NCBI GenBank assembly: GCA_036939355.1
Contig: JALLAP010003413.1
Location: 1 to 10,244 of the forward strand
Direction of reading: 5' to 3'
Length of the DNA: 10,244 nt
Source of the DNA: Thalassiosira profunda
Lineage: Eukaryota; Bacillariophyta; Thalassiosirophyceae; Thalassiosirales; Thalassiosiraceae
Within the stretch, counting starts at the first letter, position 1, and every line of letters begins with the position of its first letter. The position numbers were made by a program, and so were the translations under genes. The notes under the pieces were generated by a model. That model was not told the DNA's origin. It ran no database searches and saw only the letters and a list, made by a program, of their open reading frames with translations. Of this stretch, positions 1 through 8,362 are shown piece by piece.

Positions 1-483
1 AAGCGTTCAGTCGTGAGGGGGCAGGAGCCGATTCCAAGGGAATCCCCCGCTTTGCCCTCTTTTTTAATTGCTTCGTAGAGAAAAATACGTCGGAATAGTA
101 CAAAGCTAACTCCTAGGGGCAAGGGGGTTAATTTCCGTGGGCGCCAGCCCCTTAGGTTTTAGCTGGGACAGGGATAGCTCAGTGCTTGTACCGTACCTAA
201 CACTAACCCTAACCCTAACCATAACACTAACCCAACACTAACCCAACCAACCCTATCTTCCAACCTGAACCCAAGGTATTATGATGGGAGCATGTGTTAC
301 CTCACGCTTGGAGTTGCGGGGAGGAGTGATGGCAGCGGCAAGGACTTTACGGGTTGCAGATGGCGTGTGTTCTTAGTGCGCAGGACTGAAGGAAGAGCTT
401 TGAACCAAGGGGGTCAATAACTTGTTTGAACTACGGGGTCTCAATTCATCGAGTATGTTGGCAAGGCACGGCACGCTCGCGCC
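1..483. other. 3' flank of the minus-strand gene; no gene seen
   Basis: No reading frame here has convincing coding character. The stretch is the downstream flank of the minus-strand gene whose stop codon begins at 484. It contains a small hairpin (GATTCC-AAG-GGAATC, 30-44), an imperfect inverted repeat (CCTAGGGGC near 112-120 against GCCCCTTAGG near 148-157) and the telomere-like repeat listed separately. The transcript end cannot be placed from sequence alone. Confidence 0.6.
196..255. repeat. Degenerate telomere-like (CCCTAA)n tract
   Basis: The stretch is built from CTAACACTAACCCTAACCC-like units. Two exact CCCTAA units sit next to variants such as CCATAA, CACTAA and CCCAACACTAA. This is the C-strand pattern of TTAGGG telomeres, which are found in many eukaryotes including diatoms. 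At about 60 bp and degenerate, it is an interstitial or subtelomeric relic and not a chromosome end, because gene sequence continues on its right. It lies within the 3' flank of the minus-strand gene. Confidence 0.75.
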
Positions 484-2712
484 CTACTTCTTCGATCTGG
501 CGTACTTGTTCTTCTGCCGATCCCTGCACTTCGCGCACTTGGTCGCCCGCTTCTTCTCTCCAAAGGAATGCGGCCACTGTCGAAAGTTCTTGCACCCCTT
601 GCACCACTTGATTGCGATCTGGCCGGTTTCGACGGAAGTCTTATCGTCGCCCGGTGGCGCGTACAGCCACACCTTCACGTCGCACGAGTTGCAAAGGCCC
701 TTGTTCTGACGCGGGATTGTGAAACGCTGCCGTTGATACGTGGCTGATGTTGTGGACGAGGAGGCGGCTCCCGACTTCGAGGATGGGGCCGACGAGTCAC
801 TCTCGTTGCCATCGCCGCTGCTCGGCGACGCTGCGTTGGCTGACGACGCATTGCTTCCAAAGAGGCACCGATTTCCACACATGACGCAATCCCTGTGGGT
901 CGTTGCGCGATCACTTGGCGTCGAAGTCCACGCCGCCGAGCCCCTCCTCCTCTGGGTTGGTAGATGCTCCGGATAGTTGACCAGCGTTTGGAACGGAGGA
1001 ACCTCCGCGGTCTCGACATTCTTTCCGAGGAAACTCGCCAACGCTGTGCCGTGGAGGTTCAGGACGATACATGGGCCTACCTCGGCCTCATCTGTCGCTT
1101 TTGTTTGCTTGTCATTGACACTCGCATCGTCATGCAAAGAGAATTGCTTGACCCTTTCCTCGCCATCGTCGCCTTCTGACGGGACCATCTTCTCCGTAAT
1201 GGCAGCAGCCTTTTCATTGGAAGCAACTCTCTCGGGAACGAAGTGCTGTTGGACTGAGCCTCGATTCGACTTATCTCCCTGCTCCTTCCTCTCTTCATTG
1301 CCCCTTTGGTCAGCTCTTGTCCGTGATTGCGGTGATGCACGAGATGGCGGTCGATGATAATGGTAGGGCGGAGGAGGATAGCCGTACGGTGGTGGAGGGT
1401 AGTAATACCCTGGACGATAGGAGTGGGCTGGATGGTGAACAGGATGGAAATGGTGACGTCCAGCTCGGAATGATCCTTTCGTACCTCGCGTTCGATTGCT
1501 CTCGATTCGTTTCTTTTCTGCCTCGTTTACCCGCGTCTCATCCTCTCCAGCGTCTCTGTCGCCATCGACTGGGCCGTGTTCGACGCTTGGAGACTCGGAC
1601 GGAGACCTGCGATCGCAGCTTGCTCTCGCATCCTCCGACGCCATCGGCTCTAACCCAGCTAGCTCTCGAAACTTTCGCTTCTTGGGCGGTAGCTTCGGCA
1701 ACGGCTGGGTTGCAACGCTCTCCTCTGATTTTGCCAAGCTGGCCTTGGTTTCTCCGGTTGCACCCTCGGCAGAGAGTTCTTTGCGCACTTCCTTCTTTGC
1801 CGCCGACTGTTTCTTCTTGGAAGCAGTAACTGACCAGTACGGCGGAGGATTGGGATGCCGGTAGTGCGGAGGATACGGGTGGTACGTTGGGTGCGGCGGC
1901 GGTGGATGGTACGGGTGGTGGTGGTGATAGTGAGAAGGAGGAGGAGGAGGCGGAGGATACCAAGCCCCGTACGGCGGATAGGGGTGCGGCGGATAGCGAT
2001 GGTGGGCTCCAGGATGTTTAGACGAGCGACGATTGTGCTCGCCGGCTTCCCCCTTCGGCAACTCTTTGCTCGCCTGTGTGGATTGGCTCGTTGCTGCATC
2101 AGGTTTGACTTCCAATGCCTCGGGCACTGGTGGAGTCTCTTCTTCGTCGCCTTTCATCAATTCTTCCTTTCCTCCGGGAGAATGATCCTGTGCACCCTTC
2201 GTAGAGTCCACTCGTTCGGCAGACCCCTCGTTTGGCTCCCAGCTCGCTTCCGCACCGGCCTCCGCGTGCGAAAGCGAGCTCGACGACCCGTTGTGCGGCG
2301 TGACCAACGTCCTCCGGCCGCCCTCCCGCGCCCCCTCCTCCGGCCCCGGCGCCGCGAAGACGCTCTCTTCTTCCCGGGCAATGCCCAGCTCCCGCTCGAC
2401 GGACCGGGCCTCCATCTCGGCGATGGCCGCCAATGTGTCGAGGGGCGAGGCGGCCTTTCTGGATGGCCCACGGCCCTCGACGCTGGCTGTCTCGCGGTCG
2501 TTCGAGGCGTCGCTCGGGGCGGGCGACCCGGCCGGCGAGGCGTCGTTTGCCGCCGCGCGACCTCGCGCCGCGGTCTCATCCTCGTCGAGCGCGTCGGGCT
2601 GCAGCTCCTTCCTCGGCGTCGGCGCCCTCTCGTTCGTCCGGGCGTCCTTCGATATGCCGATGCGGCCCTGGGCGGCGAGCCGCCGCGGGGGCGACTTGAC
2701 GGCGTACCCCAT
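484..2712 (-). CDS. Stramenopile-type triple-CxxC zinc-binding protein with His/Pro/Tyr tracts
   Basis: About 742 residues from the ATG at 2712 (MGYAVKSPPRR). A second in-frame ATG at 2790 would add 26 residues. Most of the protein is charged, Ser/Pro-rich and apparently disordered. Residues 233-293 and 418-455 are His/Pro/Tyr-rich tracts with HHHH and PPPPPPP runs. A basic PPKKRK motif (342-347) looks like a nuclear localisation signal. The conserved-looking part is C-terminal: PPFQTLVNYP (572-581), CxxCxxxC (Cys609, 612, 616), then three CxxC pairs (Cys674/677, 704/707, 726/729) within the block that includes IKWCKGCKNFR and TKCAKCRDRQ. I know this block from many uncharacterised diatom proteins; no function has been assigned to it that I know of. 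Zinc binding and a nuclear role are inferences from Cys spacing and the basic motif. It is divergent from the kinesin gene. The frame stays open antisense as far as 3411, but that part overlaps kinesin coding sequence and is probably a GC-driven shadow. Confidence 0.85.
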   Translation of the reverse strand: MGYAVKSPPRRLAAQGRIGISKDARTNERAPTPRKELQPDALDEDETAARGRAAANDASPAGSPAPSDASNDRETASVEGRGPSRKAASPLDTLAAIAEMEARSVERELGIAREEESVFAAPGPEEGAREGGRRTLVTPHNGSSSSLSHAEAGAEASWEPNEGSAERVDSTKGAQDHSPGGKEELMKGDEEETPPVPEALEVKPDAATSQSTQASKELPKGEAGEHNRRSSKHPGAHHRYPPHPYPPYGAWYPPPPPPPSHYHHHHPYHPPPPHPTYHPYPPHYRHPNPPPYWSVTASKKKQSAAKKEVRKELSAEGATGETKASLAKSEESVATQPLPKLPPKKRKFRELAGLEPMASEDARASCDRRSPSESPSVEHGPVDGDRDAGEDETRVNEAEKKRIESNRTRGTKGSFRAGRHHFHPVHHPAHSYRPGYYYPPPPYGYPPPPYHYHRPPSRASPQSRTRADQRGNEERKEQGDKSNRGSVQQHFVPERVASNEKAAAITEKMVPSEGDDGEERVKQFSLHDDASVNDKQTKATDEAEVGPCIVLNLHGTALASFLGKNVETAEVPPFQTLVNYPEHLPTQRRRGSAAWTSTPSDRATTHRDCVMCGNRCLFGSNASSANAASPSSGDGNESDSSAPSSKSGAASSSTTSATYQRQRFTIPRQNKGLCNSCDVKVWLYAPPGDDKTSVETGQIAIKWCKGCKNFRQWPHSFGEKKRATKCAKCRDRQKNKYARSKK

Positions 2713-2974
2713 TCTCTCGAACGCAGTGCACGAGATGATGTGAATGTCGGCAGTCAACCAAATTGTGAGCGGCAGCCGGCTCCGAGCCATCGCTCCCGCG
2801 CCGCAACCTCCGCTTGGAGCGGCGAGCGGGCACGCTCTGTCGCAATTTTCGTCGAGCGCATTGCGGAGGGGCGTCGGCACGTTTCCGCGGCGCGCTGGGG
2901 CTCGTCCTCTCGCTTTCGCCGGATTTTGTTGCAAGAGATTTACGTACTTACGTACCTTTCGGCGGCTATGTAGG
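2713..2974. promoter_or_regulatory. Candidate bidirectional promoter between divergent genes
   Basis: About 260 bp separates the proposed ATG of the minus-strand zinc-binding gene (2712) from that of the plus-strand kinesin (2975), so both genes probably start transcription here. The region is GC-rich and shows no clear TATA box. Its most distinctive element is the tandem TTACGTAC at 2940-2955. A plus-strand frame is open throughout (from an ATG at 2744, in frame with the kinesin), and a minus-strand frame is open as well, so either protein could start further upstream than I call. Confidence 0.5.
2940..2955. promoter_or_regulatory. Perfect tandem TTACGTAC x2 (ACGT-core element)
   Basis: TTACGTAC is repeated twice with no gap, 20 bp upstream of the kinesin ATG at 2975. 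Each unit contains the palindrome TACGTA with an ACGT core, the type of core bound by bZIP transcription factors. It stands out as AT-rich within GC-rich DNA. Binding by a bZIP protein is inference. If translation starts at 2975 it may lie in the leader or at the transcription start; if translation starts at 3092 it sits about 137 bp upstream. Confidence 0.45.
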
Positions 2975-5900
2975 ATGACCGTTTGTAAAATCGCTCTTGA
3001 CCAACTCGATCGCTCTTTTTGCGAAGCCAGCGCAAAGCAAGCGGAAGCCAGCAACAACAGCAACGAAGGAAGCGGCGCAGACAACAGCAACATGGAGGGT
3101 CCCCGCCGCTCGCCCAGGCGGCCCAAGTCTTCCCGCGGCGGCGGCTTCGCGGCAGGGACGGCGTCGAGCCTCGCTCGGGGATGTCCCTCTGCGGCAGCCC
3201 CGCCCGCGCGGCCCTCCTCTCGCAATGGCGAGAGAAAACGCCCTCCCGGCCGGCCGGGAAGCAGCGGCAGCAGTACCAGCGGTGGTGATTCTAACAACAG
3301 CGGTGGGGAGAAGGAGAACGCCGGCAACCGCCCGGACACCGCCGACGGTCCCTCCACGCCGTCCAAATCCACTCGCGGGTCAAATTCCGGCGAAAAGGTC
3401 CTCTCGCCCACGCCCTACTGGAAGGTCCTCGCCTCCCGCGACGGCGACAGGAAAACCTCGCCCCGCCAGACCCGGAGCGCCGCCAAGAGGGCCCAGAAGG
3501 ACAGCCTCCAGCAGCTTGACCGGCTCGGCGACGACAGCAAAGAGTCATCCGACGACGAGGCGAAATTCGACCCCGCCATGGCCCTGCGCTTCGAGGCCCC
3601 CGACCAAAAGCTCCGGGAGGAGCGCGCCGCCCACGACCGCCGACGGCGGGAGGCCGACGAGGCCAAGGAGCGCCTCCGCAAAGAAAAGGTCCGGAAGGCC
3701 CGCGAGCCCAATTTGGACAGTGGAAGCCTCGCGAGTGCCAATCGGCGGCCGCCCAAACGGGCCAAGCGTAATAACGCCAAGCCCGCGGCGCTGAGCGACG
3801 CGCAGATGGCCGCCCTCGCCGGTCCGTCCAAGGAGGAAATCGCGGAGATTTTGCAGCGCCAGCTGGCCGAGGCAAACTCCTCCCGCATCGAGGAGCTGGT
3901 CGCGCAAAAGGCCGCGGCGGACGCGGACGCCGGGCACTACAAGCTGCGGTACGAGGAGTTGCGGGCCAAGCACGATTTGTTGGAGGGGCAGGTGGCGGCG
4001 AGCCGGGGGAGCGCGTCGGAACTGCAGCTGCGGTGCGTGGAGCAGCGGGGGACCATCGAGGGATGCGAGCGGCGCATCGAAAGGTTGGAGGGGGAGAAGA
4101 CGGCGTTGGAAGAGCGGGGCAGGATTGAGAAAGAGGCGGCGGAGAAGGAGAAGGCGGCGTTGGAGGAGAAGCTCGCCCGGACGGCGACCGAGATGGAGGA
4201 GGAGCGCGAGGCGGAGGTGGAACGCCTGACGGCCGCGGCCGCCGCGGCCGCGGAGGCGGCGGAACAACGGCAGCGGGAGACCACCGCCCTCCAAGCCGAG
4301 CTGCAGGCCAAGGACGCCCAATTGTCGCAGCTCCTCGACGCCAACGCCGACCTCGACGAATGGAACAAACAACACGGCACCCGCGAGGAGCTCCTGGGGC
4401 GGGTGGAGGAACTGGAGCGGATCGAATCCGATTTGACGGGGCGGCTGGAGCGGGCGCACGAGGCCAAGGGCTCGACGGCGGGAGAAGTGGCGAGCCTCCA
4501 GGCCGACGCGGCCGGACGGTTGCAAATGATCGCGGAGAAAGATCAGGCCATTGCCGCGCTGGAGGAGAAGTTGGGCGTGGCGACGGGCGAGCTGGAGGGA
4601 CTGCGGCGCAAGATGGAGGGGATGCAGTCCCCGCGGTCGCGGGAGGCGGCCGCGCGGGGCTTTGCCGACGAGAGGGGCGAGTTGGAGGGCAAGCTCGCCT
4701 CCGCCGAATCCGAAAAGGCCCAATTGCAGGACCGGCTGGCCGAGAAGGAGGGCGAGGCCGAGGCCCTCCGGGGCGAGTTGGAGGCGCCCCGAAGCCAGAG
4801 CGAGGATTGGGGCTCGTCCCAAGTCGCGGCCGCGGAGGCCGACGCAGAGAACGGACAGCTACTGGCAGAGAACGAGCGACTGAAGGGGCAGCTGGCGACG
4901 GCGACGGGGAAGTACGAGGAGAGCGAGAAGCTGCTCGAGGAGATGGCGGGGGAGACCGAGGAGCTTGCCGCCAAGCTCGAGTCGACGGAGATGGATCTCA
5001 AGCGGCAGATCCACGAGGTGACCTGCGAGGCGGAACGCAAGGCGGCAGAGGCGGAGGCCGCTCTTTCGGAAGCGACGGCCGAGAAGGAGTCGCTAGGCGA
5101 GGAGCTCGCTGATGCCCGTGCCGACATTACGGAGCTGCAAGCCAACGTGACCAGCCTGGAAGGGGAGCTGTCCAACTCGCAGCAATCGGCGGGCTCGCTC
5201 CAATCCGAGAAGGATGTCTCCGACCAGAAGCTGACGGAGCTGTCCGGCCAACTCGAGACCCTCGCGACGCACCTCGAGCAGGCCCAGTCCACCATCCACT
5301 CCCTCGAGGCCAAAATGCGCGCCAAGAACGAGTACTGCGAGAACTTCGAGTCCATCGAGCGCAAGCTCGTCGAGGAGAAGCGCGCGCTGGACGACATCCG
5401 GCGCCACCTCCACAACCGGGTGATCCAGCTGAGCGGGAACATCCGCGTCTTCGTGCGGGTGCGGCCGCTCGTCGAGAGCGAGCGCCAGTTGACGATTGAC
5501 GGACCGCCGCAGAAGCCGAGCGCGAACCGGCGCCACACGATGGGACGCCCGTCCTCGGCCGGCGGGCGGCCGTCGTCGCGCGGATCGCTGGGCCCGGGCG
5601 CCCGGCCGTCGTCGCGCGGCTCCCTCGCCCCGGCGTCGCACCGATCGACGCTGTCGCTGGCCCAGGGCGAGGAGGCGGGCGACGAGTGTCCCTTCCACTT
5701 TCCGTCGATTACCGACCGCAAAACGGACTCGGCCGCGTCGTCTCCCAATTACGCGAGCTTCAACGACTTGACGAAGCAGACGATCGAACTGACGGAGCCC
5801 TACAAGGATCGCGGAGGGCTCACCCCGCGCCGGAAGAAGTGGAAGTACGGATTTGACCGCGTCTTTTCGCAGGGCGACGGGCAGGAGGACGTGTGGGCGG

Positions 5901-6898
5901 GAGCCGAGCCGCTGGTCCAGAGCTGCGTGGACGGGTTCCACGTCTGCATGTTCGCCTACGGGCAGGTGAGAAATGGAAGCGTTGTTGCTGTGCTTTTCAA
6001 TTGTGGACGTCCGTTCATCTAAAACTCGAACGTTGCCTCAGACTGGGTCCGGGAAGACCCACACGATGATTGGCGACGCGCAGAACCGCGGCCTCATCCC
6101 GCGAGCGGTGGGGAAGCTCTTTGCGGCGAAGGAGGAGATCGAGCAAAGCCGCGCCGGAGCGAAGGTGGACATCCAGGTGGAGCTGCTGGAGATTTACAAC
6201 GAAGAAGTTCGGGACTTGCTCGACGACAACGCCGGGCCCGACGGACAGCTCATCAAGCTGAAGCTGAGCAGCAACGAGGCCGTCGGAAACGTCAAGGTGG
6301 ACGCCCGGGACGAGCAAGAGGTCGCGGGGATTCTGCAACTCGCCCAGGAGCGTCGCTGCGTGAAGGCGACCAAGTCGAACGCCGAATCGTCGCGCTCGCA
6401 CTTGCTGTTCACCGTTCACTTTGAGGTTTCGTCAACGGCGAACGATGGCGCCCCCACCCGGAGCGGCTGCCTCCACATTGTCGACCTCGCGGGGAGCGAG
6501 CGCCTCGACAAGAGCGGATCGCACGGCGCGCTGCTGACCGAGGCCAAGCACATCAACGCCTCCCTCTCGGCCTTGGCGTTGGTCATCGAGAAGCTCCAGG
6601 CCAAGAAGTCGTCGTCGGAGCACATTCCCTTCCGCGACAGGTAAGCCACGAAGTGGGTTCTTGTCCATTCAACTATCATCAATATTATCCGCTCACATCT
6701 CTACCCGACAACGATACACGGCGCCGCAGCAAATTGACGTACCTGCTTCGGAATTCTCTTGGAGGGGATTCCAAGACGCTGGCCATCGTGTGCTGCAGCC
6801 CGCACCAGGCTCACTTCAATGAGAGTCTCAACTCGATCCGATTTGCCGCCAAGGCGAGCAAGGTGGAGCTGAAGGAGGCGAACAAAGTCGACGTGTAG
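2975..6898 (+). CDS. Kinesin-14, C-terminal minus-end-directed motor (3 exons)
   Basis: Exons 2975-5965, 6042-6640 and 6730-6898 give 1252 residues. Start: the ATG at 2975 has A at -3. The ATG at 3092 (MEGPRRSPRR) has the stronger context and would remove 39 residues. Order of parts: basic Ser/Pro-rich tail with RRSPRRPKSSR, likely a second microtubule-binding site; NLS-like RRPPKRAKR (257-265); long Glu/Ala-rich coiled coil (about 286-820); neck and motor from NIRVFVRVRP (822). The motor has the P-loop GQTGSGKT (996-1003), switch I NAESSRSH (1110-1117), switch II DLAGSER (1145-1151) and HIPFRDSKLT (1191-1200). It ends a few residues after the motor, as in Kar3, Ncd and KIFC1. Motor at the C-terminus with a coiled-coil neck running directly into NIRVF defines kinesin-14, which crosslinks and slides spindle microtubules toward minus ends as a homodimer. 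Odd: about 120 residues (836-955) separate RVRPLVESE from WKYGFDRVF, much longer than usual. All catalytic motifs are intact. Confidence 0.95.
5567..5619 (+). repeat. In-frame GRPSSRGSL-type repeat inside the kinesin motor insertion
   Basis: A 17-bp sequence at 5567-5583 recurs exactly at 5603-5619, a 36-bp (12-codon) spacing. With a looser copy just upstream it encodes GRPSSAG, GRPSSRGSLGPG and ARPSSRGSLAPA (about residues 857-885). The Arg/Ser/Pro/Gly composition suggests a flexible loop with many potential phosphorylation sites. The spacing in whole codons points to in-frame duplication inside a gene under coding constraint. Confidence 0.75.
5966..6041 (+). other. Kinesin intron 1 (76 bp, phase 0, inside the P-loop)
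   Basis: The donor GTGAG directly follows CAG (Gln997), and the acceptor CCTCAG precedes ACT (Thr998). Removing it joins FAYGQ to TGSGKT and restores the universal kinesin P-loop. Without splicing the frame stops at 6020-6022. The donor, the acceptor and the conserved protein junction all agree. Confidence 0.95.
6641..6729 (+). other. Kinesin intron 2 (89 bp, phase 2)
   Basis: The donor GTAAGC follows GACAG and the acceptor GCCGCAG precedes C-AAA. Splicing rebuilds the Ser1197 codon and the canonical kinesin sequence HIPFRDSKLTYLLRNSLGG. Unspliced reading hits TAA at once (6642-6644). The two introns (76 and 89 bp) set the typical intron size for this locus. Confidence 0.95.
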
Positions 6899-7134
6899 GC
6901 TGATTTGGCTGTGATAAAATCGATATGGGGGCGGGGGCTGAGACTGCAAAGGGTTGGCAGAGTTATTTAGAGTGCATCAAACAGCTATGATACTCACGAG
7001 TGCATGTGAAACAGCGATCTCGATAGAGACTGATTGCTACGGTTTAGTGTTGAGTTGTTCCTATTGTGCCTACACGTGCCATGCCCGAAGATGTACCTAT
7101 TCATCTCTGCATTTCCTAGATGTGCGAGCCTTTT
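6899..7134. other. Intergenic region between convergent genes; nothing distinctive
   Basis: This is the 3' flank of the kinesin (stop at 6896-6898) and of the minus-strand gene ending at 7135. Composition drops to nearly balanced AT/GC and open frames here lack the codon bias of the neighbours. No clear polyadenylation signal or hairpin was found. Confidence 0.6.
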
Positions 7135-7656
7135 TTACATGGACATTCGACGCGTCGATGGATCCTTGTCGCGCGCGACAGCAAGCTGTGCGTTCTTGAG
7201 CGCTCGTTTCTCGGCCCATTCGCTGAAGGTCTGGGTGGAGCGGGCGAGCTCTTCCGGATTGCAGTATCCGGCCGCCCGCTGCCTCGCTTGTTCTTGGAAC
7301 ACGGCCATCTGAGTACCGGCCTTGGCCAGCTTGACCTGTCTCAACGTGGACGGAGTCAACATATTCTCGATGCCAACTAAACAGAGCTCGCCGGAGCCCT
7401 CCGCGGCTATGTCTCTGGCGTCGGCGCTATCGCTACATGCTCTGTGCACGTCTCGGACGGCTTGCAGTCTTGCAACTTTCATCGCGAGATACTCTTCTTC
7501 GGAGTAATGCATCTCGCTCCTGTCGGGCTCGATGGCATCGCGGACGAAGATGAGCTCGCTCATCCGCGAGAAGCCCACCGTTTTTCTCGCGGTCGTCCCG
7601 TCGGGAGCCGAATGGCGGCGGCGAGGAAAATCGACGATGAGTGCGGACGAGCTCAT
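7135..7656 (-). CDS. Small stramenopile-family protein of unknown function (173 aa)
   Basis: The start is the ATG at 7656 (MSSSALIVDF); the open frame further upstream has no ATG and looks like 5' flank. Visible motifs, in order: VGF (27-29), EMHYSEEEYLAMK (48-60), LCLVGIENML-TP (91-102), QMAVFQEQARQ (116-126), a GYCNPEELA block (130-138), then FSEWAEKRALKNA (144-156). This layout (V-x-F; an aromatic YSxEE[YF]..MK block; a GLE/GIE-like block; a helical EQxRQ with a following D/NPE) matches a large set of uncharacterised small proteins that I know from diatoms. I know of no assigned function. The protein is predicted soluble and helical, with no signal peptide or membrane segment. It converges on the kinesin. 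A truncated paralogue lies about 1.5 kb away on the same strand (8638-8820), sharing a 28-nt identical stretch. Confidence 0.8.
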   Translation of the reverse strand: MSSSALIVDFPRRRHSAPDGTTARKTVGFSRMSELIFVRDAIEPDRSEMHYSEEEYLAMKVARLQAVRDVHRACSDSADARDIAAEGSGELCLVGIENMLTPSTLRQVKLAKAGTQMAVFQEQARQRAAGYCNPEELARSTQTFSEWAEKRALKNAQLAVARDKDPSTRRMSM

Positions 7657-8362
7657 TAGTGCAAAGCCAGCGTTGCCCTGCCTATTGGCTTTGGCGTTGT
7701 TCGATTGTGCGGTGAAGCAAACAAATATGAGTGCAATACGAAGTGTGCCACACCAGGAGGGGAAGAGGAAATCGCTCCAGGCAAAAAAAGGAGTGATCGC
7801 GCCACCATCCGACCACGCAAGGCCGTGCTGTCTGTGTGAGTTGTTTCTGTCTGTGTGAGTGTTGTGAAACAATCCCGAGTTCGTCACCAACCCCCAACAG
7901 TCGTTGTGCTAAAATGAGTGCCTTTCACGACTCTTCGTTAACTAAAATTCGTCATTTAGTAACGCATTTCTGGATGCCATCCTGTCTTTGGCCTACTTTT
8001 TTATTACTGCCGATCGTCAGCCCCTTCTCGCAATGTGCCACTCGTGAAGAACGAGTGTTGAAGTTCGACATATCCCAAAAAGAGGGATAATCTCCATTTG
8101 CTGGGGCTTGATCGGCTGATCTCTGCCGCTCCCGTGAGTCAACGCTGAAGGCCAAATGGAAATGAGGCAAATGGTCTCGACGACGACGAATCGCCCTCCC
8201 ATCGTTGGACGGGATGCTCCTGGATCCGATCAGTCTCTGATAGAAGGTAGACACAGCCTGCGTCGGATAGGTGTCGACCACCTTTATATTGCATACAAAG
8301 AGGAGTGTGTGTACTGATATGCACTTGCCCGAATCTCATGCAACGTTCCCACTTTCTTGCAG
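7657..8362. other. Intergenic/upstream region; possible unplaced 5' exon
   Basis: The 5' flank of the minus-strand gene starting at 7656 and the region upstream of the plus-strand exon at 8363. It is less GC-rich than the genes. A plus-strand frame from the ATG at 7914 runs 58 codons to 8090 with a hydrophobic stretch (about FWMPSCLWPTFLLLPIVS), and another from the ATG at 8156 runs about 53 codons. Neither has the strong C/G third-position bias of the real genes. One might hold the missing 5' exon of the 8363-8635 gene, but I could not find a donor with convincing sequence and matching phase. Confidence 0.45.
7828..7860. repeat. Short direct repeat (14 bp x2, 19-bp period)
   Basis: CTGTCTGTGTGAGT occurs at 7828-7841 and again at 7847-7860. 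It lies about 170 bp upstream of the minus-strand ATG at 7656. It is probably a simple slippage repeat; a regulatory role is possible but unsupported. Confidence 0.7.

Noticed and set aside
171..192. tRNA-like 5' end (GGGATAGCTCAGTGCTTG)
   Set aside because: Resembles a tRNA A-box region, but no T-loop/B-box sequence, anticodon stem or acceptor partner follows.
1855..2973. Plus-strand frame of 372 codons opposite the zinc-domain gene
   Set aside because: Arg/Val-rich composition is the complement of the His/Pro/Tyr tracts and adjacent GC-rich codons; no domain seen.
2713..3411. Upstream antisense extension of the 484-2712 minus-strand frame (to a possible ATG at 3411, 975 residues)
   Set aside because: It is antisense to kinesin tail coding sequence and would cover the whole intergenic region. 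GC-rich coding sequence commonly leaves the opposite strand open. The extension shows no recognisable domain.
4220..4262. GC-rich near-palindromic GGCCGCGGCC tract
   Set aside because: Explained by the poly-Ala/Glu coiled-coil codons of the kinesin; not an independent element.
3545..5748. Long minus-strand frames opposite the kinesin coiled coil (425 and 401 codons)
   Set aside because: Pure shadows of the Glu/Ala/Leu-rich coiled-coil codons; the plus-strand protein is unambiguous.
7914..8090. 58-codon plus-strand frame with a hydrophobic stretch as a stand-alone secreted protein
   Set aside because: Weak codon bias and no recognisable mature domain; retained only as a possible unplaced 5' exon.
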